Source: Bacillota bacterium (GTDB lineage: Bacteria; Bacillota; UBA4882; UBA10575). Taken from it: a DNA stretch of 64,000 nt. Under the pieces are notes generated by a model. The model was not told where the DNA came from and did no database searches. It saw nothing but the letters and a program-made list of their open reading frames with translations. Of this stretch, positions 17,899 through 26,469 are shown in pieces; position 1 is the first letter of the stretch, and every line of letters starts with the position of its first letter. The position numbers were made by a program, and so were the translations under genes. The stretch is from NCBI GenBank assembly GCA_012837715.1, contig DUQR01000033.1, positions 111,679-175,678 on the forward strand, written 5' to 3'.

Positions 17899-17987
17899 AA
17901 AGCTTTTGCGTTGTGGCCCTTGAAAAAATCCCCACAATTATATAGTAGATTGGGATTTTCGGGGTAAAAAGACAACGCATAAAGCCC
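17899..17987. repeat. dispersed inverted-repeat element, copy 2 (89 bp)
   Basis: Arms AAAGCTTTTGCGTTGT (17899-17914) and ACAACGCATAAAGCCC (17972-17987) pair. Inner arms AAAATCCC and GGGATTTT also pair, so the whole element could fold into one long hairpin. It fills the gap between the membrane-protein gene and the CsgG-like gene. Confidence 0.82.
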
Positions 17988-18011
17988 AATCTTGGAGAGG
18001 AGGAATTTTCT

Positions 18012-18947
18012 TTGAAGAAAGTTAGCTTTCTGTTAATCTCGGTTTTTCTTCTCGTTATGCTAGGCAGCCCGGTCTGGGCCCAGGATCTGTACTCCATTGC
18101 AGTTTTACCTTTTGATGATGGCTCGATTGATGAAAACTGGTGGGGGGATTATGATATCGGAACGGGGGTGGCCGATGAATTTGTGACGGCCTTATTAGAT
18201 TTGAAACCCCGGCAATTCCGTGTTATGGAACGGGAACAAATCCAAATGGTCCTAGATGAACAGCAATTTGGCGCTTCCGGGATGGTTGATGCCAGCAGCG
18301 CCGCTCAGATCGGAAAAATCCTTGGTGTGCAATTTCTGTTGATGGGGCGCGTCACGGAATTTTCCAACAAGACAGCCGGAGGTTCGCTCTCCCTGGGCGG
18401 CAAAGGTCTCGGACTGCAAACCACCACTTCCCGGGTGGTAATTGATGCCCGCTTAGTCGATACCACAACAGCGGAGATCATCGTTGCCGCCAAGGGTGAA
18501 GGGGAAAAGAAACAACCCAACATCTCCCTCCAATATGATTGGAACACCCTGGATTTCAGCAGCGAGGAGTTTCGCGCCACCAATCTGGGGAAAGCGCTCC
18601 GGGAAGCAGTTGACAAAGTAGTAGCGGCTTTAGCGAAGAAAGTGGCTACTTACGAACCCGCTCCCATTCAGGGCTTAACCGGATTAGTCGCCTATGCCGA
18701 TGCCAACCGGGTCATTCTCAACATTGGAGCGATGAATGGGGTTCAGGAAGGAATGATCTTTGTCGTTAACAAATTAATCCAAGAAATCAAGGATCCGGTC
18801 ACCGGAGAAGTCATCGACGCGATCACCGAGAAGGTAGCCGAACTTAAAGTAACAGAAGTAAAGGAACGAACCGCTACTTGCTCCATTGTGCAAAAATTAG
18901 GCAGTGGTTTTGACATTGCCGCCGGCGATCAGGCGATCCAAAAATAA
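18012..18947 (+). CDS. CsgG/HfaB-like exported protein
   Basis: A 311-residue protein with a signal peptide (cleavage near PVWA-QD) lacking a lipobox cysteine. It has a CsgG-like domain (YSIAVLPFDDGS, then FRVMEREQIQMVLDEQ, then GKILGVQFLLMGRVTEFS and DARLVDTTTAEII) and a C-terminal SH3-like beta module (~240-311). CsgG is the curli secretion pore; looser relatives are periplasmic proteins of unknown job. With no lipid anchor or curli genes here, a pore role is doubtful. TTG start behind GGAGAGGAGGA. Context: downstream of a membrane protein with a periplasmic domain. Confidence 0.72.
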   Translation: MKKVSFLLISVFLLVMLGSPVWAQDLYSIAVLPFDDGSIDENWWGDYDIGTGVADEFVTALLDLKPRQFRVMEREQIQMVLDEQQFGASGMVDASSAAQIGKILGVQFLLMGRVTEFSNKTAGGSLSLGGKGLGLQTTTSRVVIDARLVDTTTAEIIVAAKGEGEKKQPNISLQYDWNTLDFSSEEFRATNLGKALREAVDKVVAALAKKVATYEPAPIQGLTGLVAYADANRVILNIGAMNGVQEGMIFVVNKLIQEIKDPVTGEVIDAITEKVAELKVTEVKERTATCSIVQKLGSGFDIAAGDQAIQK

Positions 18948-18975
18948 GAGGTCAGAAAGGCAAACCTATCATGCG

Positions 18976-19009
18976 GAGCCGTTTTCTAGAAAACGGCTCT
19001 ATTTTTTTT
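18976..19009 (+). terminator. intrinsic terminator (convergent junction)
   Basis: A perfect 24-nt palindrome GAGCCGTTTTCTAGAAAACGGCTC-type (18976-18999, 12-bp arms) is followed by ATTTTTTTT. It ends the CsgG-like unit. The T-run doubles as the lysine codons and stop of the convergent minus-strand gene. Confidence 0.85.
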
Positions 19010-19415
19010 GGTCAGGTTGGAAAGGAATTAATTCCGGCTTCTGGGTAGAATCGGTGTCAGCCTCTGCCGGTAGAGGCTGGCTTTTATCTTCATTGATTTG
19101 ACCCCCGCTGAGTAAATACCCACAGATCAGGGCCACACCCACACCAATGGGAACAAAGCCCCCGATTAACCAAAAACCATTTCCCAAACCGTAGTAAAGC
19201 CCGGCCAGTAAACCAACACCACTAAAAGAGGTAATTAAACCGGACAGTAATAACCCGAAGGAGCCCCGTTTGAGCAGGGGATTAACCAACGCCGGAGGAA
19301 TAATACCCTGTTTGATCAGGGCCATTCTTTCCAGATGGATAAAGTAACGCATGACCAACGCAAAGATCAACATCGCCAAAATCATGGTACTCATCAAAAG
19401 GATTAACCAATTCAT
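18999..19415 (-). CDS. small membrane protein (DUF6249-like), unknown
   Basis: A 138-residue protein with a membrane segment at residues ~3-24 and two more at ~55-75 and ~78-102. Between them lies the cytoplasmic RYFIHLERMALIKQGIIPP segment typical of small DUF6249-type membrane proteins. The C-terminal tail is acidic and polar. The start ATG 19413-19415 follows GGGGAGG at 7 nt. Its 3' end overlaps the T-run of the convergent terminator. No function can be assigned. Confidence 0.65.
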   Translation of the reverse strand: MNWLILLMSTMILAMLIFALVMRYFIHLERMALIKQGIIPPALVNPLLKRGSFGLLLSGLITSFSGVGLLAGLYYGLGNGFWLIGGFVPIGVGVALICGYLLSGGQINEDKSQPLPAEADTDSTQKPELIPFQPDQKK

Positions 19416-19593
19416 CTTCTCGCCTCCCCGACCGCCAAGGATCATTGTCCTTTCTTATAGTTTAGACGTGATTTCCCAGATTTTGTTACAGAACGCAGAA
19501 AAATACCTTTCGTCGCGTGAACCTTGGTAATTGCAGCCCCAAGCATAATTTTAACTTCGCTAAGCGCTCACTTTTTACCTCTTACTTCCCCTC

Positions 19594-19716
19594 CTAAAAC
19601 AAACGGTAGCCAATCCCGATTGTGGCCGCCGGGGTTTGTCGACTCCCCTGGCTTTGAATTTTCATCACTTGACTCAAGCAGACGGTAACCAGCGTCAGCA
19701 ACTACCGGCATGACAA
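19594..19716 (-). pseudogene. remnant of an outer-membrane barrel gene (C-terminus)
   Basis: On the minus strand one frame reads QTPAATIGIGYRLF and then a stop (19594-19596). This is a typical C-terminal barrel strand ending in Phe, much like the KIGLNFRLF end of the intact protein at 14407. The preceding segment (ADAGYRLLESSDENSKP) lies in another frame, and no start, signal peptide or body is present. It looks like the decayed tail of a lost gene. Part of it (19648-19702) is shared with 32452-32506, so a repeat origin is also possible. Confidence 0.35.
19648..19702 (-). repeat. second dispersed repeat family, copy A
   Basis: The minus-strand sequence containing GCTTGAGTCAAGTGATG and AAATTCAAAGCCAG aligns over ~50 nt with 32452-32506 (+). 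A weaker third match is at 43976-44017 (-). Confidence 0.5.
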
Positions 19717-19737
19717 GTAAAATTTTCTTAAAAACCC

Positions 19738-19790
19738 TTGCTAATACCGGAAAAATTGAGTAAAATTATTATTGAGAATGATTATCATTT
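19738..19790 (+). promoter_or_regulatory. feo promoter with Fur box
   Basis: TTGCTA (19738-19743), a 17-nt spacer and TAAAAT (19761-19766) form the promoter. Directly downstream, over the expected start site, is TTGAGAATGATTATCATTT (19772-19790). Its core AATGAT-T-ATCATT is a perfect palindrome, closely matching the classical 19-bp Fur box. It predicts iron-dependent repression of feoABC. Confidence 0.82.
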
Positions 19791-19828
19791 ACAGTTAGGG
19801 GTTCCCGTCCGCAGAAAGGAGACCGACC

Positions 19829-20053
19829 ATGCATTACAAGCCTTTACATCTCTTAAGACCCGGTACCCAGGGCATCGTCCACCATTACCTTGCCGGGGGT
19901 TGCGCGACAAAGCGCCTCTATGAAATGGGCATTTATCCGGGGGCGAAGATCACCGTTGTCAAGAATGATCTTGGCCCGGTGGTCCTTGCTTTCTCCGGAA
20001 ACAAGATGGCTTTAGGCCGTGGTCTGGCGCAAAAAATTTTTGTTCAAATCTGA
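19829..20053 (+). CDS. feoA: FeoA, ferrous iron transport accessory protein
   Basis: A 74-residue SH3-like protein: LRPGTQGIVHHYLAGGCATKRLYEMGIYPGAKI and a C-terminal ALGRGLAQKIFV strand are the FeoA family pattern. It is a cytoplasmic partner of FeoB. AAAGGAG precedes the ATG. It is the first gene of the Fur-boxed operon, 54 nt before feoB. Confidence 0.93.
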   Translation: MHYKPLHLLRPGTQGIVHHYLAGGCATKRLYEMGIYPGAKITVVKNDLGPVVLAFSGNKMALGRGLAQKIFVQI

Positions 20054-20107
20054 ACCTCTCCTCTCCAATCTTGATCAAGCCAAGCAGAATTGTTGGAGGT
20101 GTTTCCC

Positions 20108-22117
20108 ATTAACACGATTGCCCTTGTCGGTAACCCCAATAGTGGTAAAACCACCATTTTTAACGCCTTGACCGGTGCCAACCAACGGGTTAGTAACTGG
20201 CCTGGTGTTACGGTGGAAAAGAAAGAAGGTTACTGCACCTATAACCAAAGAAGATTTCGAATTATTGACCTTCCTGGCACTTATAGCTTAGGGGCTTATT
20301 CCGAAGATGAGCTGATTGCCAGGGATTATCTCCTTAAAAACCAACCCGATGTTGTCATCAATGTCGTCAGCGCCACAAATTTTGAACGGAATTTATACTT
20401 AACCACCCAACTATTGGAAATGGGGATTAAGGTAGTAGTAGCGCTCAATATGTTTGATGAAGCCGAAAAGCAAAAGATCGGTTTTGACTTGAATACCCTG
20501 GCCCAAAAATTAGGGATTCCCATTGTTCCCACTGTGGCTGTGGGCGGAAAAGGCCTGTCCGAACTCGTCCAGACCACAATTGACCTCAGCGCCCGGAAGA
20601 ACAAACCCTTTCTTCGCCTAAGTTATGGTGAAGAAATTGATTCAAAAATTAACACCTTGGAAAAGTTGCTCGCCGCCGATCATTGGGATTACCCTCCCCG
20701 GTGGTTGGCCCTTAAACTGGTGGAAGGCGACCCCGATCTTCTCAAGCTCGTCCAGAAGACTTTACTTGATTTACCTGCTGCGCAACCGTTGGCCAATGCT
20801 TTGCAGGAACTCCAGGCTGAGCAGGAAAAATTAACGCTTGCCATCGTCAATAAAAGATATGAGTTAATTACGAGACTGACAAAAGGCAGTATCATCCGGC
20901 CCCCAAAAGCACCCGTTACCCTTAGCGACCGCCTTGACCAAATATTGATCCATAAATGGTGGGGGTTACCGATTTTAGCCCTGATTATGTTTCTGGTTTT
21001 CCAGTTGACTTTCAAGGTGGGGGGAGATCTGCTTGGAGGATTAATGGCCAGTGGCATCGATACGCTAGGGCAAATGATGGAAACCCTTTTCGAAAAGGCG
21101 AATTTCCCTGTCTGGCTCATTTCCTTTGTTACTGAAGGAATTTTTGGCGGGGTGGGCGCCGTCGTCGAATTTATTCCGTTAATCGTTGTTCTTTACTTGT
21201 TAATGGGGTTGCTCGAAGATAGCGGCTATATGGCCCGGGTCGCTTATCTAATGGATGATCTCATGCGCGCCATCGGGCTTCAGGGCAAAACCTTTATCTC
21301 CATGTTTGTCGGCTTTGGTTGTAATGTTCCCGGGATCATGGCGACAAGATCCTTGGAGCAGGAAAAGGAAAGGATGATCGCCATGCTGATTAATCCTTTT
21401 ATGTCCTGTGGCGCCCGGCTTCCCATTTACCTTGTGTTTATCGCCGCTTTCTTCCCGAAACACGGCGGAAGCGTGCTGTTTTCCCTTTACGCCTTGGGCT
21501 TCCTGGTCGCCTTAATTATGGCCAAGGTCTTCAGTAAAACACTTTTCACCGGTGAAACCGGCCAATTCGTGCTGGAGCTTCCACCCTACCGCTGGCCGAC
21601 CGTCCGCAATGTGCTGCGGAATATGTGGGATAATCTCTCCGGATTTCTGCAAAGGGCCGGAACAACCGTCTTTCTGGTCGTCACCCTCCTTTGGGTGCTG
21701 GCTGTACTTCCTTATGGGGTTGAACCTTATAGCGCCCAAAGTATCCTCGGCCGGATCGGTCTTTTCCTCGCGCCGGTTTTTAAACCGGCCGGGTTTGGGT
21801 TCTGGCAGGCCGCCGTCGGGTTGTTTGCCGGGATCGCCGCCAAAGAAGGGGTTGTTGCCACTTTAGGAATGGTCTATGCCGGCGCAGAAGAAGGGATGGC
21901 CTTGGTGACCGCTGTGCAACAGGCCTTCACTCCTTTGACCGCTGTTTCCTTTCTGGTCATGACCCTCTTGTATACGCCTTGCGCCGCAGTGCTCGGCGCC
22001 ATCCGTAAGGAGACCCATTCTCTGAAATGGGCGCTCTTCACCGCCGGATATACTTTTGCCCTTGGTTGGCTTAGCGCCGTCCTCATCTATCAAGGAGGCC
22101 GTTTATTTGGTCTTTAA
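20108..22117 (+). CDS. feoB: FeoB, ferrous iron transporter with G-protein domain; probable ATT start
   Basis: The N-terminal GTPase domain has GNPNSGKT (G1), DLPG (G3) and NMFD (G4). A membrane domain with two GATE-like halves follows, including GFGCNVPGIMATR and FMSCGARLPIYLVF. FeoB starts usually lie only a few residues before G1. Here the best-spaced codon after GGAGG (20095-20099) is ATT at 20108, 8 nt away, giving an NTIALVGNPNSGKT start. The alternatives TTG 20090, TTG 20093 and GTG 20099 precede or overlap the ribosome site. About 670 residues, full length. It imports Fe(II) across the inner membrane. Confidence 0.93.
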   Translation: MNTIALVGNPNSGKTTIFNALTGANQRVSNWPGVTVEKKEGYCTYNQRRFRIIDLPGTYSLGAYSEDELIARDYLLKNQPDVVINVVSATNFERNLYLTTQLLEMGIKVVVALNMFDEAEKQKIGFDLNTLAQKLGIPIVPTVAVGGKGLSELVQTTIDLSARKNKPFLRLSYGEEIDSKINTLEKLLAADHWDYPPRWLALKLVEGDPDLLKLVQKTLLDLPAAQPLANALQELQAEQEKLTLAIVNKRYELITRLTKGSIIRPPKAPVTLSDRLDQILIHKWWGLPILALIMFLVFQLTFKVGGDLLGGLMASGIDTLGQMMETLFEKANFPVWLISFVTEGIFGGVGAVVEFIPLIVVLYLLMGLLEDSGYMARVAYLMDDLMRAIGLQGKTFISMFVGFGCNVPGIMATRSLEQEKERMIAMLINPFMSCGARLPIYLVFIAAFFPKHGGSVLFSLYALGFLVALIMAKVFSKTLFTGETGQFVLELPPYRWPTVRNVLRNMWDNLSGFLQRAGTTVFLVVTLLWVLAVLPYGVEPYSAQSILGRIGLFLAPVFKPAGFGFWQAAVGLFAGIAAKEGVVATLGMVYAGAEEGMALVTAVQQAFTPLTAVSFLVMTLLYTPCAAVLGAIRKETHSLKWALFTAGYTFALGWLSAVLIYQGGRLFGL

Positions 22118-22140
22118 TGATTCAGAAAGGAGCATCGCCC

Positions 22141-22422
22141 TTGTTAGAAGCTGTGCTCAGGGAGATCAAAAAAACCGGTTATCTTTCCAAAACCAAAATT
22201 GCCGCCGCCCTGCAGACTACTACCGGCCTCATCGAAGGAGCCGTCACTCAGTTGCTCAGTTTAGGCTATCTCAAAGTCGATGACGGAAACAGTCCCCCTG
22301 GCCATTGCGGCCAAAAATGCGCCGGATGTCCTCTTCGTCGCCGTTGCGCCCAACAACCCCCCGTAAAAACCATGACCATCACGGATAAGGGAGAAAGGTT
22401 GCTAATTGACCGGCCGGCTTGA
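22141..22422 (+). CDS. feoC: FeoC-like winged-helix protein with four-cysteine motif
   Basis: A ~93-residue winged-helix protein. LLEAVLREIKKTGYLSKTKIAAAL forms the HTH, and the C-terminal CGQKCAGCPLRRRC resembles the Fe-S cysteine cluster of FeoC. It probably senses iron or oxygen and controls FeoB stability or transcription. The start TTG 22141 follows AAAGGAG at 8 nt; an ATG at 22117 overlapping the feoB stop lacks a ribosome site. It is the last gene of the feo operon. Confidence 0.82.
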   Translation: MLEAVLREIKKTGYLSKTKIAAALQTTTGLIEGAVTQLLSLGYLKVDDGNSPPGHCGQKCAGCPLRRRCAQQPPVKTMTITDKGERLLIDRPA

Positions 22423-22436
22423 CGGCCGGTCTTTTT
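22408..22436 (+). terminator. feo operon terminator
   Basis: Perfect 9-bp GC stem GACCGGCCG/CGGCCGGTC with GCTTGA loop and T5; it overlaps the last codons and stop of feoC. Confidence 0.88.
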
Positions 22437-22442
22437 GAACGC

Positions 22443-24824
22443 CTAGCTATTCTTTCCTTCCCCTAGCACCACCTCGACCAGGTTTTCCTTCTGCATTCGC
22501 TCAAGGGGAATCCGGTTGCCGGGCAGGACTTCCCCATTGACTTTCATTTCCGTCACCCCATGGCTAACCTGGTCCGGATTGACGACTTTAATCGTAAAGT
22601 TATTCCCACGGAAGCTGCGTTTCACTTCAAATCCCGTCCAGTCCCGGGGAATGACCGGATCAATCCGTAAAGCGTCATAGGTCGGTTGGATCCCTAAAAT
22701 GTACTGGCTAACCGCCACAAAACTCCAAGCCGCAGTCCCGGTCAGCCAAGAGTTACGGGCGCGCCCAAAATGGTCCGGATGCTCTTTCCCGGTAATAAAC
22801 TGACAATAAACATAGGGTTCCATCGTATAAACCTCGGCCTGGTCATTTTTGGCCGCCGGCAAGAAAGAGCGGTAGTAGGCAAAAGCCCGGTCGCCCCGGC
22901 CGAGCAGCGCTTCGGCAATCACCGCCCAAGTGTTGGTATGGCAAAAGATCGCCGCGTTCTCCTTTAACCCGGGCGGAAAATCGGTAATCGCCCCGACTTC
23001 CAAGATATGCTCCCGGTAAGCCGGATAGTTTTTCACAATCCCATGTTCTGTCGCCATGAGCTCATACACACTATCCATCGCTTGCCGCAACCGGTCTTCC
23101 TCCGCCACCCGGGCAATCACCGCCCAGGTCTGGCTATTTAAAAAGAGCTTAGTCTGCTCGCTTTCCTGCCCCCCCAGCTTTTTGCCGCTGTCGAGGTAAC
23201 CGCGGAGAAACCACCGGCCATCCCAAGCGTATTGATCAATTTTTTCCTGGATCGCTTGCCGGTAGGTCCGGAAATGGTCGGCATCGGCCGTCTTTCCTAG
23301 GTGGGTTGCGAGGGCGATAAATTCATCCAAGGCTACACAATACAAGAAGGTACTCCAGATACTTTCTCCTTTCCCCTTCAGGTTCAAACAGTCATTCCAG
23401 TCCGCGGCCAAACCGAGTAACAGACCATGGGGCCCTCTTTTCCCCCAGGAAAATTCTAAAGCCTGCTTCAGATGGGTATAAACACTGGCCGTCCCTTGAT
23501 CGGCGTAAGGAACCATCAGGTCCAGGAAGGGAAAATCCCCCGTTTCCTTCAGATAGGCCGGGACGGAAAGGAGAAGCCAAAGATGATCATCGGAGAAGAT
23601 CCGGTCTTCCGGCGGAAGATTATCCGCTCCTTGTTCCCAGGTTAACGGTTGGACACTATGCATCGCCGCTCCGGAGGAGAGTTGCCCTTTGAGCAGATCG
23701 ATCAATTTAGCGCGCACCAAATCAGGGATCGCATGAACCACACCTAAAGTATCCTGGTTGGTATCCCGGTAACCAACGCCGTCCCGGCCACCGGCCTCAT
23801 TAAACGATGCCGAGCGGGACCAGTTAAAAGTGGTATGGCATTGGTACTGGTTCCACATATTGAACATCGAATTAAGCTCTTGAGAAGGCGTTACACAGGT
23901 AAACTGCCCTAAACGTTGTTCCCAGTAAGCCTGTAGTTTGGCGAATTCTGCTTCAACCTGTTCCCGCCGGGCATAGCGCCGTTGGCATTCCACCCCGTAG
24001 GTGCCCGCATCACCTATCCCGAGGATAAAGAGGGCATATTTCGTTTCGCCCGGTTTTAAGGTCAAGCGGTTCTGCAGGGCCGCACAGGGATTACCCCCTT
24101 GGGCCAAAGTATTACCACAATATCCCTTTTCCACCGCTTCCGGGTTACTTTCATGCCGGTAAAGGCCGATAAAAGCCTCCCGGTCCGTATCATAACTTTC
24201 CACGGGTAAAACCGAAGCCATAAAACCCTGGGGGCGACGGTTCGGCCATAGGCGGATCGAGTAATCGATAATCCCTTCTTGCCGGTACCCCATCCGACAG
24301 GTGTAAAGGATGTATTGGAAATTGGATAAATCCTGGTCCATCAGCCAGAAACACCATTCGGCATAGGTAAAGAGGGAAAGATCCCGTTCTTCCTGACTAT
24401 TATTAACCACTTCCACTTCCCAAAGCTCGATCGGGCGATCGACCGGCACAAAGACGCGAAAATTTGTGGTTATTCCTTTATACTCACTGTTAAATACGGT
24501 GTAACCCAAACCATGACGGCAGACGCTTTTATACGTGGATAAAGGTTTACCCACCGGTTGCCAGGAAGCCGACCAATAATCCCCATCGGCGTTATCTCTG
24601 AGGTAAACGTACCGCCCCGGGCGATCCATCGGAATACTGTTAAAGCGAAAACGAAGTAGGCGCCCGGTCTTCGCCGACCGGTAGAAGGCATAACCAGCCG
24701 CATTATTGGAGATAATTCCACAATACTCCGCCGAACCCAGGTAATTAACCCATGACATCGGTGTCACCGGATTTAAAATAATATACTCCCGATTTTGATC
24801 ATCAAAATAACCGTAACGCATCAT
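22443..24824 (-). CDS. GH94 glycoside phosphorylase, chitobiose-phosphorylase type
   Basis: A 793-residue cytoplasmic disaccharide phosphorylase. The opening MRYGYFDDQNREYIILNP and the RPGRYVYLRDNADGDYWS segment, as I recall the families, resemble N,N'-diacetylchitobiose phosphorylase (ChBP) more than cellobiose phosphorylase. The catalytic Asp is in [13 protein letters not shown], and the [12 protein letters not shown] helix of the (alpha/alpha)6 barrel is intact. The predicted reaction is phosphorolysis of a beta-1,4 disaccharide to a sugar-1-phosphate. Specificity (GlcNAc2 versus glucose disaccharides) cannot be fixed by eye. ATG start behind GGGGG; it reads as a single gene convergent with feoC. 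Confidence 0.85.
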   Translation of the reverse strand: MMRYGYFDDQNREYIILNPVTPMSWVNYLGSAEYCGIISNNAAGYAFYRSAKTGRLLRFRFNSIPMDRPGRYVYLRDNADGDYWSASWQPVGKPLSTYKSVCRHGLGYTVFNSEYKGITTNFRVFVPVDRPIELWEVEVVNNSQEERDLSLFTYAEWCFWLMDQDLSNFQYILYTCRMGYRQEGIIDYSIRLWPNRRPQGFMASVLPVESYDTDREAFIGLYRHESNPEAVEKGYCGNTLAQGGNPCAALQNRLTLKPGETKYALFILGIGDAGTYGVECQRRYARREQVEAEFAKLQAYWEQRLGQFTCVTPSQELNSMFNMWNQYQCHTTFNWSRSASFNEAGGRDGVGYRDTNQDTLGVVHAIPDLVRAKLIDLLKGQLSSGAAMHSVQPLTWEQGADNLPPEDRIFSDDHLWLLLSVPAYLKETGDFPFLDLMVPYADQGTASVYTHLKQALEFSWGKRGPHGLLLGLAADWNDCLNLKGKGESIWSTFLYCVALDEFIALATHLGKTADADHFRTYRQAIQEKIDQYAWDGRWFLRGYLDSGKKLGGQESEQTKLFLNSQTWAVIARVAEEDRLRQAMDSVYELMATEHGIVKNYPAYREHILEVGAITDFPPGLKENAAIFCHTNTWAVIAEALLGRGDRAFAYYRSFLPAAKNDQAEVYTMEPYVYCQFITGKEHPDHFGRARNSWLTGTAAWSFVAVSQYILGIQPTYDALRIDPVIPRDWTGFEVKRSFRGNNFTIKVVNPDQVSHGVTEMKVNGEVLPGNRIPLERMQKENLVEVVLGEGKNS

Positions 24825-24870
24825 TAAACGCCCCCTTTTCCCTGTCTTGTTTTAGCGCCCAGCCCGATAT

Positions 24871-24939
24871 GGGCTTTTGGCGTTGTAACCAATAAAATTG
24901 TCTTGGAATTGTTGAATCCAGGGACAACGCAAAAAGTCC
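24871..24939. repeat. dispersed inverted-repeat element, copy 3 (69 bp)
   Basis: GGGCTTTTGGCGTTGT (24871-24886) and GACAACGCAAAAAGTCC (24923-24939) form the ends. The inner AACCAATAAAATTG and CTTGGAATTGTTG also match other copies. It is upstream of the GH94 gene. The remaining gap to 25180 holds a hairpin at about 25071-25102 (GGTCC..GGACC) and a GGGGCCA/TGGCCCC hairpin (~25115-25155) that I cannot assign. Confidence 0.8.
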
Positions 24940-25180
24940 TATACAAGCCCGTATCTTAATCCAAGACTTATATATTCGCCCCCAAGCAGATTTCACCTGC
25001 TGTTTACCACCATTTTCCCCCTTAGTGTAAACATCTTAATAGAACCTCTCTCCAGTTGGTCCTTGGCGCTGAACGCGCGTGGACCTGATTGCTTTTGCCT
25101 GTATTTACTCAGCCGGGGCCAAATGGTTTTCATCCTAAACATTCTGGCCCCAAAACAATAATTAGTCTTTGCTCCTGCGT

Positions 25181-26416
25181 CTAATCGGACTGGAAATAAT
25201 CCTTGATCTGAAGCGCAATCTTGTGGGCGCCCCCCGGTGGGCCCATCCGTTCCTGCCCAATCCGGCCCATTTGTTCGCGGCGGGAAGCGTCGGTAATAAT
25301 CTTCAACAGCTCGCGGGCTATTATCACCGGCTCCCGGTCCACAAGACTGACGGCATCTCCTAGTAACCGTTTCTGGATCCGGGCAAACTTTTGCGAAAAT
25401 TGGGGCCCGCGCCCGGGAAAAGTGATGACCGGTTTCCCCAACCCCACAGCCTGTTCATTGCCGGTTCCAGCCAAACCAAGCACCAAATCGCTGGCGGCCA
25501 GGACGTCGGCAAAGCGCCCTTTCACGATCGAAATTTGAATCTCCCCATTTTGAGCAGGCGCTTGTAGATGTCCTAGTATGCCGTTTGCGGTCTCATCAGT
25601 TTTGGCGGGAAGCAGGCGCCAACCAAAGGGCGTTATTTTTTCTGCCATCTGGTGCGGGTCTAGGCCCCCGGCTAAAGCCAACAGATAGCGGCAAGGCGGG
25701 AAATCCTTCCTCGGTTGGAGCATCCTTTCAAAAGCTAATAATACCTCCGCTAAATCAACCATATTATCGTAAGCTTCACCGCGGCTGCCCGGAAGGAGGG
25801 CAATCACCCATCCGTTTTCCTGGCCAAAATAGGCCGGGTCTTTAAAATATAGGCAATCCATCATTAAATTACCCATAAAAGCAGCAGGCAGACCCTTTTT
25901 AGCTAAAGAAGCAGCGGTTTTAGCATCCCGTGGAAAAATCCTTTGACAGAAGCGACGCATCAAACTCACTTCAATACGCCAGTGGGAAGCGATATAGTCC
26001 GACTTGGCCGTCGGTAAAAAATAGATCGGTTTCCGGAGAAAATTCCCGGCTAAGATTATTAAATAAACATCGCCGACACAAACTGCCAAATCCACCTTTT
26101 CCCTGACCCTTTTCAGCAAATGGATCTGATCGGAAATATCCCCCAGTAACCCCGCCTTGATGTCCATCCATAAATTCTTCAAGCTGTTTCGGGAGAAGCC
26201 ACCACTGGGTAGATTTTCCCCCTGCATTAAGAGGGGGATGCCTTGCTCAAGGTAGGCCTGGCCTGAACCGACTAAAGGCAAAGCGCTAAGCGCAAGCTCC
26301 GGAGCAACTTCCGCCAGACTTTTTCCTAAAACCGCAGAAATCTGATCTTCGCCATGCCCGTTACTGATCAAAAGAACCCGTCCCCGTTCCGCTTCTCCTC
26401 TTTCATGATCTCGCAT
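25181..26416 (-). CDS. lipid-A-disaccharide synthase-related protein (LpxB-like, TIGR03492 type)
   Basis: A ~411-residue GT-B glycosyltransferase-like protein. VLLISNGHGEDQISAVLG at the N-terminus, PIYFLPTAKSDY, ALLPGSRGEAYDNM and the C-terminal DLVLGLAGTGNEQAVGLGKPV (sugar-nucleotide site region) match the LpxB-related family. Family members occur in diderm lineages, and the exact acceptor is uncertain. The start is the ATG at 26414-26416, 8 nt after GGGGG; an ATG at 26431 overlaps that site. It lies just downstream of an MsbA-like ABC relic. Confidence 0.78.
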   Translation of the reverse strand: MRDHERGEAERGRVLLISNGHGEDQISAVLGKSLAEVAPELALSALPLVGSGQAYLEQGIPLLMQGENLPSGGFSRNSLKNLWMDIKAGLLGDISDQIHLLKRVREKVDLAVCVGDVYLIILAGNFLRKPIYFLPTAKSDYIASHWRIEVSLMRRFCQRIFPRDAKTAASLAKKGLPAAFMGNLMMDCLYFKDPAYFGQENGWVIALLPGSRGEAYDNMVDLAEVLLAFERMLQPRKDFPPCRYLLALAGGLDPHQMAEKITPFGWRLLPAKTDETANGILGHLQAPAQNGEIQISIVKGRFADVLAASDLVLGLAGTGNEQAVGLGKPVITFPGRGPQFSQKFARIQKRLLGDAVSLVDREPVIIARELLKIITDASRREQMGRIGQERMGPPGGAHKIALQIKDYFQSD

Positions 26417-26469
26417 CATCCTAACCCCCATTTCCGATGACTATTGTTCTGGTGTAATACATTTTTGAT

